64,000 nucleotides of DNA, taken from an uncultured Faecalibaculum sp. (lineage in GTDB: Bacteria; Bacillota_I; Bacilli_A; Erysipelotrichales; Erysipelotrichaceae). Below are positions 51,821-59,523 of this stretch, piece after piece. The position numbers were made by a program, and so were the translations under genes. How positions within the stretch are numbered: the first letter of the stretch is position 1; each line of letters starts with the position of its first letter. The stretch is from positions 62,001-126,000 of the forward strand of contig NZ_CAJUPA010000001.1 in the NCBI RefSeq assembly GCF_910588395.1, given 5' to 3'. The notes below the pieces were generated by a model. The model was not told where the DNA came from and did not search any database. It saw nothing but the letters and a program-made list of their open reading frames with translations.

Positions 51821-52311
51821 GATGCGTTCACTGCCTTTCTTTGATCATGTTCTTCCCGCAGCATGTCGATCACCAGGAAGATGAATCCCAGGGTGATGCA
51901 GATGTCTGCGATGTTGAAGACCGGAAAGCTCCAGCCGAAGATATAAAAATGGAAGAAATCCACCACATATCCCAGCACCATGCGGTCGATGAAGTTGCCC
52001 AGGGCGCCGGCAAAGATCAGAGCCAGAGACATCTGCAGGCCCGCACGGCGGGATTTCAGATAGGCCCAGATCATGACCGCCATGGCAATGATGGTCAGGA
52101 TGGCGAAAAACAGCTTGCCGTACCCTTCGAAGATGGAAAAGCCGGCGCCGGTGTTCTGTAGATAGGTGAGTTCGAAGAACCCGGGGATCACGACAATGGA
52201 CTGACCCGGGACCATGTGGGCGGATACCGCCCATTTGGTCCACTGGTCCAGACCGGTCATGAGGGCCACCAGGATCAGGGACCCGAGATAGATCTGTGTT
52301 CTGTGTTTCAA
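51817..52311 (-). CDS. lspA: Lipoprotein signal peptidase (signal peptidase II)
   Basis: Cleaves signal peptides from prolipoproteins in the membrane. 164 residues, four helices, with catalytic aspartates in GNFIDRM and FNIADIC, and the N-terminal DQWTKW. Start is a TTG at 52311 with AAAGGAG 8 bases upstream. Overlaps rluD by four bases. It would process lipoproteins such as the one at 21755. Confidence 0.96.
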   Translation of the reverse strand: MKHRTQIYLGSLILVALMTGLDQWTKWAVSAHMVPGQSIVVIPGFFELTYLQNTGAGFSIFEGYGKLFFAILTIIAMAVMIWAYLKSRRAGLQMSLALIFAGALGNFIDRMVLGYVVDFFHFYIFGWSFPVFNIADICITLGFIFLVIDMLREEHDQRKAVNAS

Positions 52312-52324
52312 GACGGTCTCCTTT

Positions 52325-54001
52325 CTAGAACGGCTTGTTTTTCTGATGCAGGAACAGCATCTTCACAAACAGCCACAGCGACATGCAGAAGGCGATGAAG
52401 AATCCCGCAAAGCCCAGCAGCGGGATGCCGAGAAATTCCGGCTTCATCTTCGTTGTGCAGATGATGCTGCTGGACATCAGCAGCGCCACGATGAGCAGGC
52501 AGACGATGATCCGGTTGATCATCCGGTCGAAATTCGCGATGGTGGAATCCGCGCCCTGCAGATCCAGATTGACTTTCAGCTGTCCCCGGCGGACCATGGA
52601 CAGAATATCCGAGAGCTGCACAGGCATCTCCAGCAGCCGGCCGGCATCGGCCAAGAGCCGGGAGAGAACGTGCTGCAGTTCCCGTCCCCAGTCTCCTGCC
52701 AGCAGGCTGGATTTCTGCCGGCTGATGATCTGCATCACATTGGTGGAGGGATCCAGAACTTCAATGGTTCCTTCAAAAGTCATGAGACTGCGGGCCAGCA
52801 TGCTGATGCCCTTGGGCAGGGCGATGCCGTATTCGTGGCAGATGGTAAACAGATCCTGCACCATGGCCGGCAGGTCAATGTCCTCCAGGCTGGATTCGCA
52901 GTACAGATTCACATATTCTTCGATGCGCTGTGTCAGGCTGGCGTAATCCGGGGTGCGCCTGACCACGCCCAGGGTCAGGATCGTATCGGTGAGCTTCATG
53001 GTATCCCGCATGGCCAGGGCTTTGATGGCCTGTTTCATGAGCCGGCGGTCCCGGTCGGTGAGCGTGCCCATCATGCCGAAGTCTATGTACACGATCTGGC
53101 CGTCCCGCACCCGGATGTTGCCGGAATGGGGATCGGCATGAAAGAATCCATGCTCCGTGATCTGGGTCAGGTAGTTGACCCCCAGCCGGTCGGCGATCTC
53201 ATGCCGGTCGTATCCTTCCCGGTCGAGGCGGGCGTCATCGTCGATTTCGCAGCCGGAGATGTATTCCATGACCATGACCTTCCGGCTGGTCAGGTCTTCA
53301 TGGACCCGGGGTGCATCCAGCCAGGCACAGTCCTGGTACTCGTTTCTGAACCGGATGGCGTTGCGGGCTTCATTGGTGAAGTCCATCTCCTGCTGCGCGC
53401 TGGCCCAGAATTCATCCAGCACCACATTCACATCCACCACGGAGGAGAACACATCGGAGAGTTTCAGGATGCCGGAGGCCTTCCGCAGCAGCCGGATATC
53501 CTCCTCCATTTCCTGATAGATGCCCGGTCGCTGGACTTTGATGACCACCATGGTGCCGTCCTTCAGCCAGGCTTTGTGAACCTGAGCAATGGATGCGGAG
53601 CCAAGGGGTATTTCGTCAATGCGTTCAAAGACCTGATTCAGGTCCGGTCCATAGGCTTCCGTGAGAACTGCCCTGACGGTATCAAAGGACATGGGTTTCA
53701 CATCCGAGCGGAGTTTCTCCAGCTCTCGGCAATAGCGGCGGGAGAAGATGTCCTGGCGGGTGGCCATGATCTGACCGATTTTCACATAGGTCGGCCCCAG
53801 ATCCTCCAGGATTTCCCGGAACTTCACCGGATCTATGCCACGGGTGACTTTGTGATTTTTCAGGATCCGCAGAATCTGTCCCAGGCGCCGCAGCTGGGAG
53901 GGCGAGGATTCCGTCTCCGGAGGCTGGCTGTGGCCGGTGTTCCGGGATGGCTGCCCGGCGACAGCGGTCCGGTCAGTCTGACTGCGGTTTTCCGGCTTCA
54001 T
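52325..54001 (-). CDS. ABC1/UbiB family atypical kinase
   Basis: 558 residues. Disordered N terminus (about 1-35), then the ABC1 domain: KIGQ motif (LGPTYVKIGQIMATRQD), Ala-rich loop PLGSASIAQVHKA, VIKVQRPG lysine, FFHADPHSGNIRV (catalytic loop) and YIDFGMMG (metal Asp). Two C-terminal helices anchor it in the membrane. UbiB proteins support coenzyme Q or lipid handling in other bacteria; an anaerobic Firmicute without quinone genes in view leaves the role open. AGGAGG before the ATG, which overlaps the small gene upstream by 29 bases. Confidence 0.92.
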   Translation of the reverse strand: MKPENRSQTDRTAVAGQPSRNTGHSQPPETESSPSQLRRLGQILRILKNHKVTRGIDPVKFREILEDLGPTYVKIGQIMATRQDIFSRRYCRELEKLRSDVKPMSFDTVRAVLTEAYGPDLNQVFERIDEIPLGSASIAQVHKAWLKDGTMVVIKVQRPGIYQEMEEDIRLLRKASGILKLSDVFSSVVDVNVVLDEFWASAQQEMDFTNEARNAIRFRNEYQDCAWLDAPRVHEDLTSRKVMVMEYISGCEIDDDARLDREGYDRHEIADRLGVNYLTQITEHGFFHADPHSGNIRVRDGQIVYIDFGMMGTLTDRDRRLMKQAIKALAMRDTMKLTDTILTLGVVRRTPDYASLTQRIEEYVNLYCESSLEDIDLPAMVQDLFTICHEYGIALPKGISMLARSLMTFEGTIEVLDPSTNVMQIISRQKSSLLAGDWGRELQHVLSRLLADAGRLLEMPVQLSDILSMVRRGQLKVNLDLQGADSTIANFDRMINRIIVCLLIVALLMSSSIICTTKMKPEFLGIPLLGFAGFFIAFCMSLWLFVKMLFLHQKNKPF

Positions 54002-54242
54002 GATCCTCCTGCTGGCTGCCGGCGGAAGCGGTCTGATCCTCCAGAATGACTTCTTCCGTCACGGCGGCCGAATCGTGTTTCAGCGGTCTGTTGTCTGTAT
54101 CCGGTGTCTCCAGCAGGATCCGGGCCACATTCTGTCCGTACCGGGCGGTTTCCGTGAGCAGGTCTGCCGAAACCTGAATCGACCGGCGGAGCAGCTTTTT
54201 CAGGTCGATATGGCTTGTGACAATCGTTTCTTCTATTTTCAT
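53973..54242 (-). CDS. Small hypothetical protein upstream of ubiB
   Basis: 89 residues. First half helical (SHIDLKKLLRRSIQVSADLLTETARYGQNVARILLE), second half acidic and disordered. The length and layout recall the small phasin-like partners of ABC1 kinases, though the similarity is too weak to call. The ATG at 54242 has AAGGG only 3 bases before it; a TAGAAT ends 7 bases upstream, so the mRNA starts about one base before the ATG. Its 3' end overlaps ubiB by 29 bases. First gene of the ubiB-lspA-rluD-deaminase operon. Confidence 0.65.
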   Translation of the reverse strand: MKIEETIVTSHIDLKKLLRRSIQVSADLLTETARYGQNVARILLETPDTDNRPLKHDSAAVTEEVILEDQTASAGSQQEDHEAGKPQSD

Positions 54243-54249
54243 ACCCTTT

Positions 54250-54258
54250 ATTCTATCA
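54250..54258 (-). promoter_or_regulatory. Extended -10 for near-leaderless transcription of the ubiB operon
   Basis: Minus-strand TGATAGAAT (TGn plus TAGAAT). With a 6-base gap +1 falls at 54243, one base from the ATG. Confidence 0.5.
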
Positions 54259-54380
54259 CGGCAGTCCTGGAATCTCCGCTGTCCTGAAAGGGATGGCAGG
54301 ATCTGCTGTGCTGCTGACAGGTTTCATCTGCCGGCAGGCATTCCCGGCAGGAGTCCGTGTTTGCACAAAGGAGGACATGA

Positions 54381-54410
54381 AGAAAATCCCCTTTTGAAGG
54401 GGATTTTCTT
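54381..54410 (-). terminator. Terminator of the LRR gene
   Basis: AGAAAATCCCC/GGGGATTTTCT, an 11-bp stem just after the LRR stop. The U tract is formed by the stem's own T residues. Confidence 0.75.
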
Positions 54411-54420
54411 TCGTGTCCTG

Positions 54421-55863
54421 TCAGTCGGTGAACTTGTCGTAGTACTCCATTTTCTCCAGCACGGAGGTATCCAGGATGGGGTTGTCGTCCAGCCGCAGGG
54501 CCTGGAGCAGCTTCAGATCCTTCAGCGGGGTCACATCCGTGATGTAGTTGGCTTTCAGCGTCAGGGAGCGCAGGTACTTGAGCTTGGCCAGCGGTGTCAG
54601 ATCGGAGATGGCGTTGTGGTCCAGCCGCAGGTAGGAAATGAACTGCAGGGTTTCCAGGGGCCGCAGATCTTCGATGATGTTGTTGTAGAGATCCACGATG
54701 CAAAGGTTGTGCAGATCCTTCAGCGGTTCCAGGTCCTTGACGTTGTTGTTTTCCAGAGACAGGATTGCCAGCTGGTCCATGTCCCGCAGACATTCGATGT
54801 TCTGAATCTGGTTGCGGCCCACGTTCAGGTTGACCATTTTCTTGCAGTCCTTCAGACACTCGATGCTGCGGATCCGGTTGGTGAACAGATCCAGCACTTC
54901 CAGGTTTTTGGCATCCTTCAGGAATTCCACACTGGTCAGCTGGCAGAATTCCGCTTTCATGATCCGCAGTTTGTCCACATTCCGGAAATCCTCCGTGTGA
55001 TGCAGCTCGTTTTTCGAAACAATCAGCACTTCCAGATTTTTCATGTCGTTGAGATCCCGCATGTTGTGGAATCCCACCTGTTCCATGGAAATGGCTTTCA
55101 GGTTGTCCAGCTCCCGGAGGAACTCAAATCCTGCCGGATGGTTGTAGTCGATGTTCAGGGATTCCAGCTTCGGGAACTCCTTGAGGATGCTGTAGTCTGT
55201 CAGATACGGGTTGTTGGCGACATTGAGAATGCGCAGATCCTTCATGACCAGCAGCGGGGAAATGTCGCTGACCAGGTTGGTGTCCAGGTTCAGTTCTTCA
55301 ATGTGGGTGATGTAATTCAGGTCATCCACGGTGAACCGCCGCATGCCGGACATGTCCAGCTTCACCAGCTTTGGCAGGGTTCCCAGCACCGCGTAGCTGA
55401 AGGGTCCGTTTTCGGTGTTGATCTTGAGTTCCCGGAGCTTTTTGCAGTTTTCCAGATACTCCAGAGAATCCACCTTCGCTTTTTTCAGATTCAGGACCTC
55501 CAGGTTCAGCATGCCGGCTACACTGGAAATATCCATGGTGTAGAGATTGTTCCGGGAAATGTTGAGCTTGCGTAGCTGCCTGTATCCATGCAGCGCCTGA
55601 ATGTCCCGGAGCTGGTTGCTGGAAACATCCAGTTCCTCCAGACTGTAGAGCTCCCGGATGGGGTCCAGGGTGTGCAGGTTGTTGCCGGAGGCGTTGAGGT
55701 ACTCCAGATTTTCCGCTTCCTGCAGTCCCTCCAGAGACTTGATTTCCAGATCGGAGATGTCCAGCCGGATCAGGCTCCTCAATTTTTCGGGCGTGAGTTC
55801 ATCCGGCTTGCAGTGGAGATTGCGGGCCAGGGCATCCCGCAGGGCATCGTCTTTGATAAACAT
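54421..55863 (-). CDS. Cytoplasmic leucine-rich repeat protein (SDS22-like repeats)
   Basis: 480 residues. A short N-terminal cap (about 1-30) is followed by some 19-20 tandem 22-residue LRRs up to the end, of the LxxLxxLxLxxNxIxDIxPL type (for example LKYLRSLTLKANYITDVTPL, LQFISYLRLDHNAISDLTPL). Repeats of this class in Gram-positives are mostly on secreted internalin-like proteins; here there is no signal peptide, membrane segment or sorting motif, so it stays inside. A protein-binding scaffold is the natural reading. GGAGGAG precedes the ATG and a TATAAT lies at 55896-55901. Monocistronic. Confidence 0.88.
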   Translation of the reverse strand: MFIKDDALRDALARNLHCKPDELTPEKLRSLIRLDISDLEIKSLEGLQEAENLEYLNASGNNLHTLDPIRELYSLEELDVSSNQLRDIQALHGYRQLRKLNISRNNLYTMDISSVAGMLNLEVLNLKKAKVDSLEYLENCKKLRELKINTENGPFSYAVLGTLPKLVKLDMSGMRRFTVDDLNYITHIEELNLDTNLVSDISPLLVMKDLRILNVANNPYLTDYSILKEFPKLESLNIDYNHPAGFEFLRELDNLKAISMEQVGFHNMRDLNDMKNLEVLIVSKNELHHTEDFRNVDKLRIMKAEFCQLTSVEFLKDAKNLEVLDLFTNRIRSIECLKDCKKMVNLNVGRNQIQNIECLRDMDQLAILSLENNNVKDLEPLKDLHNLCIVDLYNNIIEDLRPLETLQFISYLRLDHNAISDLTPLAKLKYLRSLTLKANYITDVTPLKDLKLLQALRLDDNPILDTSVLEKMEYYDKFTD

Positions 55864-56023
55864 GGTTTCTCCTCCATATAGTTACATTCCATTTCATTAT
55901 ACTCCCGATTGGCGCCGAGGCAGGAAAATCAGGCATTTCCTGCCTCATTACAGTTTTTGAACCAACCTGTCTTATTTCGAGATGAACAACTGGAACATAA
56001 GCTGAATTGATTTTTTTGGCACA

Positions 56024-56052
56024 TTGACACTAATAAAACCGCAATCTATAAT
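56024..56052 (+). promoter_or_regulatory. Consensus promoter of cspA
   Basis: TTGACA (56024-56029), exactly 17 bases, TATAAT (56047-56052): both hexamers perfect, the strongest promoter in the window. Leader of about 65 bases contains CAATTAT-C-ATAATTG (56076-56090) and a GGGAGG RBS. Confidence 0.9.
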
Positions 56053-56123
56053 TAAAACGATTACAGACGTTGCTGCAATTATCATAATTGTTCCCGTGAT
56101 ACTGTGATCGGGAGGTAAAATCA

Positions 56124-56333
56124 ATGAACACTGGAAAAGTGAAATGGTTCAATGCCGAAAAAGGCTATGGTTTCATTACCGGAACCGATGGCAAAGACAT
56201 TTTTGTCCACTATTCCGCCATCAACGCCGACGGTTACAAGACCCTGGAAGAGGGACAGACCGTCACCTATGATGTGGTGGAACGCGACAGAGGACCCCAG
56301 GCAAGTTCCGTGACTGTTGTGACCGGAGCCTGA
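56124..56333 (+). CDS. Cold-shock protein (CspA/CspB family)
   Basis: Single-stranded nucleic-acid binding chaperone of 69 residues. RNP1 is KGYGFITG and RNP2 is DIFVHYSAI, with the closing EGQTVTYDVVERDRGPQA. A complete five-strand OB barrel. It is monocistronic and driven by a perfect sigma-A promoter. The leader can fold: a 7-bp dyad, then CCCG ... CGGG whose second arm touches the RBS, so temperature- or Csp-responsive control is plausible (inference). Confidence 0.97.
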   Translation: MNTGKVKWFNAEKGYGFITGTDGKDIFVHYSAINADGYKTLEEGQTVTYDVVERDRGPQASSVTVVTGA

Positions 56334-56338
56334 AGCTG

Positions 56339-56366
56339 AAAGGATGGTGGAGAGCCATCCTTTTTT
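56339..56366 (+). terminator. Terminator of the csp gene
   Basis: AAGGATGG/CCATCCTT stem, 7-base loop, six T. Confidence 0.9.
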
Positions 56367-56381
56367 CCTGCCTGTACCGGC

Positions 56382-56387
56382 TATAAT
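56382..56387 (+). promoter_or_regulatory. -10 hexamer placed for leaderless transcription of the HD gene
   Basis: Perfect TATAAT ending 6 bases before the ATG at 56394, putting +1 on the A of the ATG. No RBS. It lies 16 bases past the csp terminator T run. Confidence 0.6.
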
Positions 56388-56393
56388 GAATGC

Positions 56394-56813
56394 ATGAACC
56401 AGTCACAGTATGAAGTTCTGGAGGAGAAGATCCTCACCGGCTATGCCCGCATCCCGTACATGCCCCTGCGGCTGGAAGCCCTGCGGCATACGCTGCGGGT
56501 GGTGGACATGATTTCCCTTCTGGATACAGACACGGATCTCTGGGACAGACGGAGCGCTGCCCTGCTGCATGACACCGGGCGCTTCCTGAAAAACAGTCCC
56601 CGGCATGCGGCGGCTTCCGCCCGTCTGGCAGAAGAACTCCTTCCGGACAAGCCGGAAATTGCCGCCGCCGTCCGGGTCCACAGCGAAAAGGACCGGGTGC
56701 ACGGCGCTCTGGCAGAAGATCTGAAGGATGCGGATGTACTGGCCCGGTGGCTGGATGATCCCGCATCGTTTGCCCATCCCCGGCTGCAGGCTGCCTTGAA
56801 GCGGCTGAAATAG
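56394..56813 (+). CDS. Small HD-domain phosphohydrolase-like protein
   Basis: Cytosolic, 139 residues. HD motif LLHDTGRFL with a preceding His in LRHTLRV, a second His in VRVHSEKDRVHG, and the final LKDADVLARW aspartate: the metal ligands of the HD fold. Similar small HD proteins cleave nucleotides or act in signalling; substrate unknown. No Shine-Dalgarno; predicted leaderless. High G+C, in contrast to the AT-rich DNA that begins right after its stop. Confidence 0.85.
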   Translation: MNQSQYEVLEEKILTGYARIPYMPLRLEALRHTLRVVDMISLLDTDTDLWDRRSAALLHDTGRFLKNSPRHAAASARLAEELLPDKPEIAAAVRVHSEKDRVHGALAEDLKDADVLARWLDDPASFAHPRLQAALKRLK

Positions 56814-56962
56814 ACTGAGCCTCGCATAGAAAGAACACATTATAAGTTTTTATTCTATATGCTTATTTAATATATATCACTTTTCATTATATCCTAGTGA
56901 CTTTAAATGATACGATTGTTTGTTGAATGAAATATAACAAGAAGGTAATTAGCAAACATAAT

Positions 56963-56990
56963 AGCCCTGATCACAATTAGAATCAGGGCT
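56963..56990. terminator. Hairpin after the islet genes
   Basis: AGCCCTGAT (56963-56971) and ATCAGGGCT (56982-56990), perfect 9-bp arms. On the minus strand it follows the 57005 gene but lacks a T run; on the plus strand TTTAAAT follows. Confidence 0.45.
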
Positions 56991-57004
56991 TTAAATAGTC
57001 TAAC

Positions 57005-57325
57005 CTATTTGTTAGTGCTAAAGCATATGATTATACCTATAGCTATAATTCCAAAATTTACAACGAATGAATAAGGATACCAATCGGGAGAAATAGTAGC
57101 TAATATAACCAGAATTAAACCAATAAGGCAAAAGCACCATTTTGAATATTCATTTTTTTCAACAAACTCCGCATCTTTCCTATCTCTATATATTTTTATA
57201 ATATATAAATATAGTATACAAAGTGAAGTTATATACCACTTTTTCGTTAGGCAAAGAACAATCAGTAGAATCTGAAGAAAAAGGAAGGCGAGTGGTTTAA
57301 TCACTATATTACCCTGAAAATCCAA
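57005..57325 (-). CDS. Small AT-rich membrane protein, putative immunity-type partner
   Basis: 106 residues with four hydrophobic segments (FLFLQILLIVLCL, LCILYLYIIKIY, FCLIGLILVILATI, FGIIAIGIIICF) and a charged loop between the second and third (RDRKDAEFVEKNE). Size and topology are like bacteriocin immunity proteins, but no family was recognised. The start is a TTG at 57325 without an RBS, 17 bases after the stop of the secreted-protein gene, so translation is probably coupled. G+C about 25% in the line starting 57001. Confidence 0.6.
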   Translation of the reverse strand: MDFQGNIVIKPLAFLFLQILLIVLCLTKKWYITSLCILYLYIIKIYRDRKDAEFVEKNEYSKWCFCLIGLILVILATISPDWYPYSFVVNFGIIAIGIIICFSTNK

Positions 57326-57342
57326 TATTACTTATATCTAAC

Positions 57343-58056
57343 TTAATAAACATCAAAACTATCAAACTCTCCGGTTTGGGCTCCTAAGTAGTTCCAGCCT
57401 CCAGAGGAGTTTCTCACATATGTTCCAACTACAAATTCACAATGATATCCGATAAATCCTCCAGATGCTTTTTCTGTCATTTCATACCAATTTCTAGTCG
57501 TTACAATTTTAGTTTCTACAGGAGCAGAAATCGAGCCATAAATCAAAGAGGCAACCCCTGTAGCAACAGATCCAGGGAGTCCTTGAATACCCAAAACAGC
57601 TGATACAGCTCCTAGAATCGCAGAATATGTAGCGTTCTGAGGGGTGCAGTACTCTGTCTGAGACACACTTTTCATATACCTGTAATTATATCCTGCAACT
57701 CTACCCCTCAAAATAGGGTTTCCAGTTTGAGGAGTAACACCTGAGTTTTTCAGATTATCCAACAGTTTTGAATATGAAGCATTGCATGTGAATTCAGAGA
57801 TAACCCCATTCTCTTCAACAACTACTTTAGCTGAATCATCACTATACGTAGTATATTTCACAAACGCAGTGTGATCTCCTAAATTGACATAAATTTCTTC
57901 AGTAATATATCCATCTCCAAATTCAACTGTATTCGTATCAATTGATTGATTAATACTAGGTGGATTTACCATAGATTCTGCAAAAATATACGAGTGAGTA
58001 TATGGCAACATGCAAGAAGCAGCAACTACCACCGTAGTCAGTTTTTTATACAACAT
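57343..58056 (-). CDS. Secreted protein of AT-rich islet, putative effector/bacteriocin-like
   Basis: 237 residues. Signal peptide about 1-27 (cleavage after IFA). Mature part: an acidic beta-rich region (35-135), a Gly/Ala/Val-rich hydrophobic stretch at 144-175 (SAILGAVSAVLGIQGLPG) able to enter membranes, and a C-terminal beta region (186-237, TTRNWYEM, GFIGYHCEFVVGTY). Cysteines at 91, 137 and 206. I recall large non-modified bacteriocins such as geobacillin 26 with similar size and gene neighbourhood, but cannot confirm homology. AAGGGG RBS before the ATG at 58056; a TATACT lies near 58090. Confidence 0.6.
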   Translation of the reverse strand: MLYKKLTTVVVAASCMLPYTHSYIFAESMVNPPSINQSIDTNTVEFGDGYITEEIYVNLGDHTAFVKYTTYSDDSAKVVVEENGVISEFTCNASYSKLLDNLKNSGVTPQTGNPILRGRVAGYNYRYMKSVSQTEYCTPQNATYSAILGAVSAVLGIQGLPGSVATGVASLIYGSISAPVETKIVTTRNWYEMTEKASGGFIGYHCEFVVGTYVRNSSGGWNYLGAQTGEFDSFDVY

Positions 58057-58371
58057 ATTTTCCCCTTATTGTTATGGATAGCGTGAAGTATATACCTCCC
58101 AAACATCAGCCGTCCACGTTCGAAGATTCTATCTCCTTGCATTATAGAATGAGAGGTTCATATCAGATATTTTCTAAATACCATAAATATATCTCCTAAT
58201 TTCTTTAGATATTTCATTTATTTAATCGCATATTACTCCACTATGTAACCGATTTCAATGGTTAGCATAGGTTTTTCATTGATTATTTCAAAAATTTCCT
58301 AATGCCAAGCTAGATATTATTTTTTGTTTCTTTCAGGTTTTATTCTGCCCGCCCATGACGCCCTGCCACAG
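58057..58371. other. AT-rich intergenic DNA upstream of the islet genes
   Basis: No gene recognised. The line at 58141 has 14 G/C of 60. A minus-strand TATACT near 58090 with TGGACG 18 bases upstream is a fair promoter for the secreted-protein gene. No repeats or integrase remnants seen. Confidence 0.45.
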
Positions 58372-58410
58372 ACAGAAAAAGACTGAGTGGTCTGCTCAGT
58401 CTTTTTCTGT
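58372..58410 (-). terminator. Terminator of the suf-fthC-58396 transcript
   Basis: ACAGAAAAAGACTGAG and CTCAGTCTTTTTCTGT, a 16-base perfect stem overlapping the final codons of the 58396 gene, ending in T-rich sequence on the minus strand. Confidence 0.85.
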
Positions 58411-59523
58411 CTCATCGGCATCCGGATCGCTGATCTGTGTCACCTGCATGCCGCGGGGTTCTTCTTCGATGCCGAATGCCTGATAATGCAGTTCGACTTT
58501 GTCATCCAGCTGTTTCTTCAGCTGTTCGAAGGCTTTGAGAAACTTCGACCGGTCATAGACGATCCAGTCAATATAGGAATAGCTCTTGCCCATGGCACCG
58601 CCCACGACCTGACCGGCGTGAAGACTGCTCATGGCTTTGTCCAGCTGACGGGAGATCTCCTGGCGCAGCAGGGCATCGTCTTTGCCGTTGTAGGGGTTGG
58701 CGTAGTACATGTAGCCGTATTCCCCGTCCTTGGCTTTCAGATCCAGGAGCACATCGCTGCCGCTGCCCAGGGTTTCCTCTGCCAGCAGAGGGTGTGTGGT
58801 GAAGATGATCTTCATGTCCCGGCGCAGGGAGTCATGGGCGAAGTCCTGGAAGGGCTGATACACGGAATAGATTTCCAGGGGGGAGCGGTAGGTTTTCCAG
58901 TGATCCCGTTCCACCACCGTCATGATGGCTTCGTAGAAATCCGCCAGAGGGCAGAATGCCTGGGATTCCTTCGGGGGCTGATCGGTGAAGGTCACACTGC
59001 CGATATAGGCTTCATACAGCGTCTGGCCGATGGCCAGTTCCATGAGATACATGGACATTTCCCGTTTGTTCTCTTCGTTGTCAATGAGAGAATAGCCCGG
59101 GCAGTAGACCTGGCACTGGAAGGTCTGGGACTGCTGGTCCAGGGTGTAGAAGACATGGAAGTCCATGAGGGTGTAGATGTGGTCTTTGATCTGCACCTGG
59201 GCTTCGATGGCTTTCTGGGAGAGTGGCATGAGGACCGGATTGACGATCCACTTGCGCAGGATGTCATCCGGGCAGAGTTCCGTGAAGTACCGGGCCAGAT
59301 ACTGAGAGGTTTTGTTTGGTCCCGGATCGAATGTCATTTCGAACTGATCCGCGGCGTCTTCCACAAAGAATCCGCAGCCGGTCAGTTCCCGGGCGCTTTC
59401 CTGGAGCGGTTCCAGGGCGTGAAGCAGATCCGGATATTCTTTCTGAATGAGAGCCTGTTCGATTTCCGGCTGTCTGGCGGCAAACTCTTTCCAGAAAGCC
59501 TGTGCATGTTCGTATACGCTCAT
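58396..59523 (-). CDS. Hypothetical protein, last gene of the suf-linked operon
   Basis: Not recognised. 375 residues, soluble, no signal peptide. Helical N-terminal third (WKEFAARQPEIEQALIQKE), an alpha/beta middle with aromatic-rich strands (YCPGYSLI, VTFTDQPPKES), and a C-terminal segment (YIDWIVYDRSKFLKAFEQL). Start ATG at 59523, overlapping the fthC stop by ATGA; the frame opens further to 59559. GGGGAAATC lies just before it. No cofactor motif was found. Confidence 0.7.
   Translation of the reverse strand: MSVYEHAQAFWKEFAARQPEIEQALIQKEYPDLLHALEPLQESARELTGCGFFVEDAADQFEMTFDPGPNKTSQYLARYFTELCPDDILRKWIVNPVLMPLSQKAIEAQVQIKDHIYTLMDFHVFYTLDQQSQTFQCQVYCPGYSLIDNEENKREMSMYLMELAIGQTLYEAYIGSVTFTDQPPKESQAFCPLADFYEAIMTVVERDHWKTYRSPLEIYSVYQPFQDFAHDSLRRDMKIIFTTHPLLAEETLGSGSDVLLDLKAKDGEYGYMYYANPYNGKDDALLRQEISRQLDKAMSSLHAGQVVGGAMGKSYSYIDWIVYDRSKFLKAFEQLKKQLDDKVELHYQAFGIEEEPRGMQVTQISDPDADETEKD

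Noticed and set aside
54377..54397. A six-residue frame (MKKIPF) after AAAGGAGG, ending inside a hairpin, like a leader peptide
   Set aside because: RBS only 2 bases from the ATG, no plus-strand gene follows, and the hairpin is well explained as the terminator of the minus-strand LRR gene.
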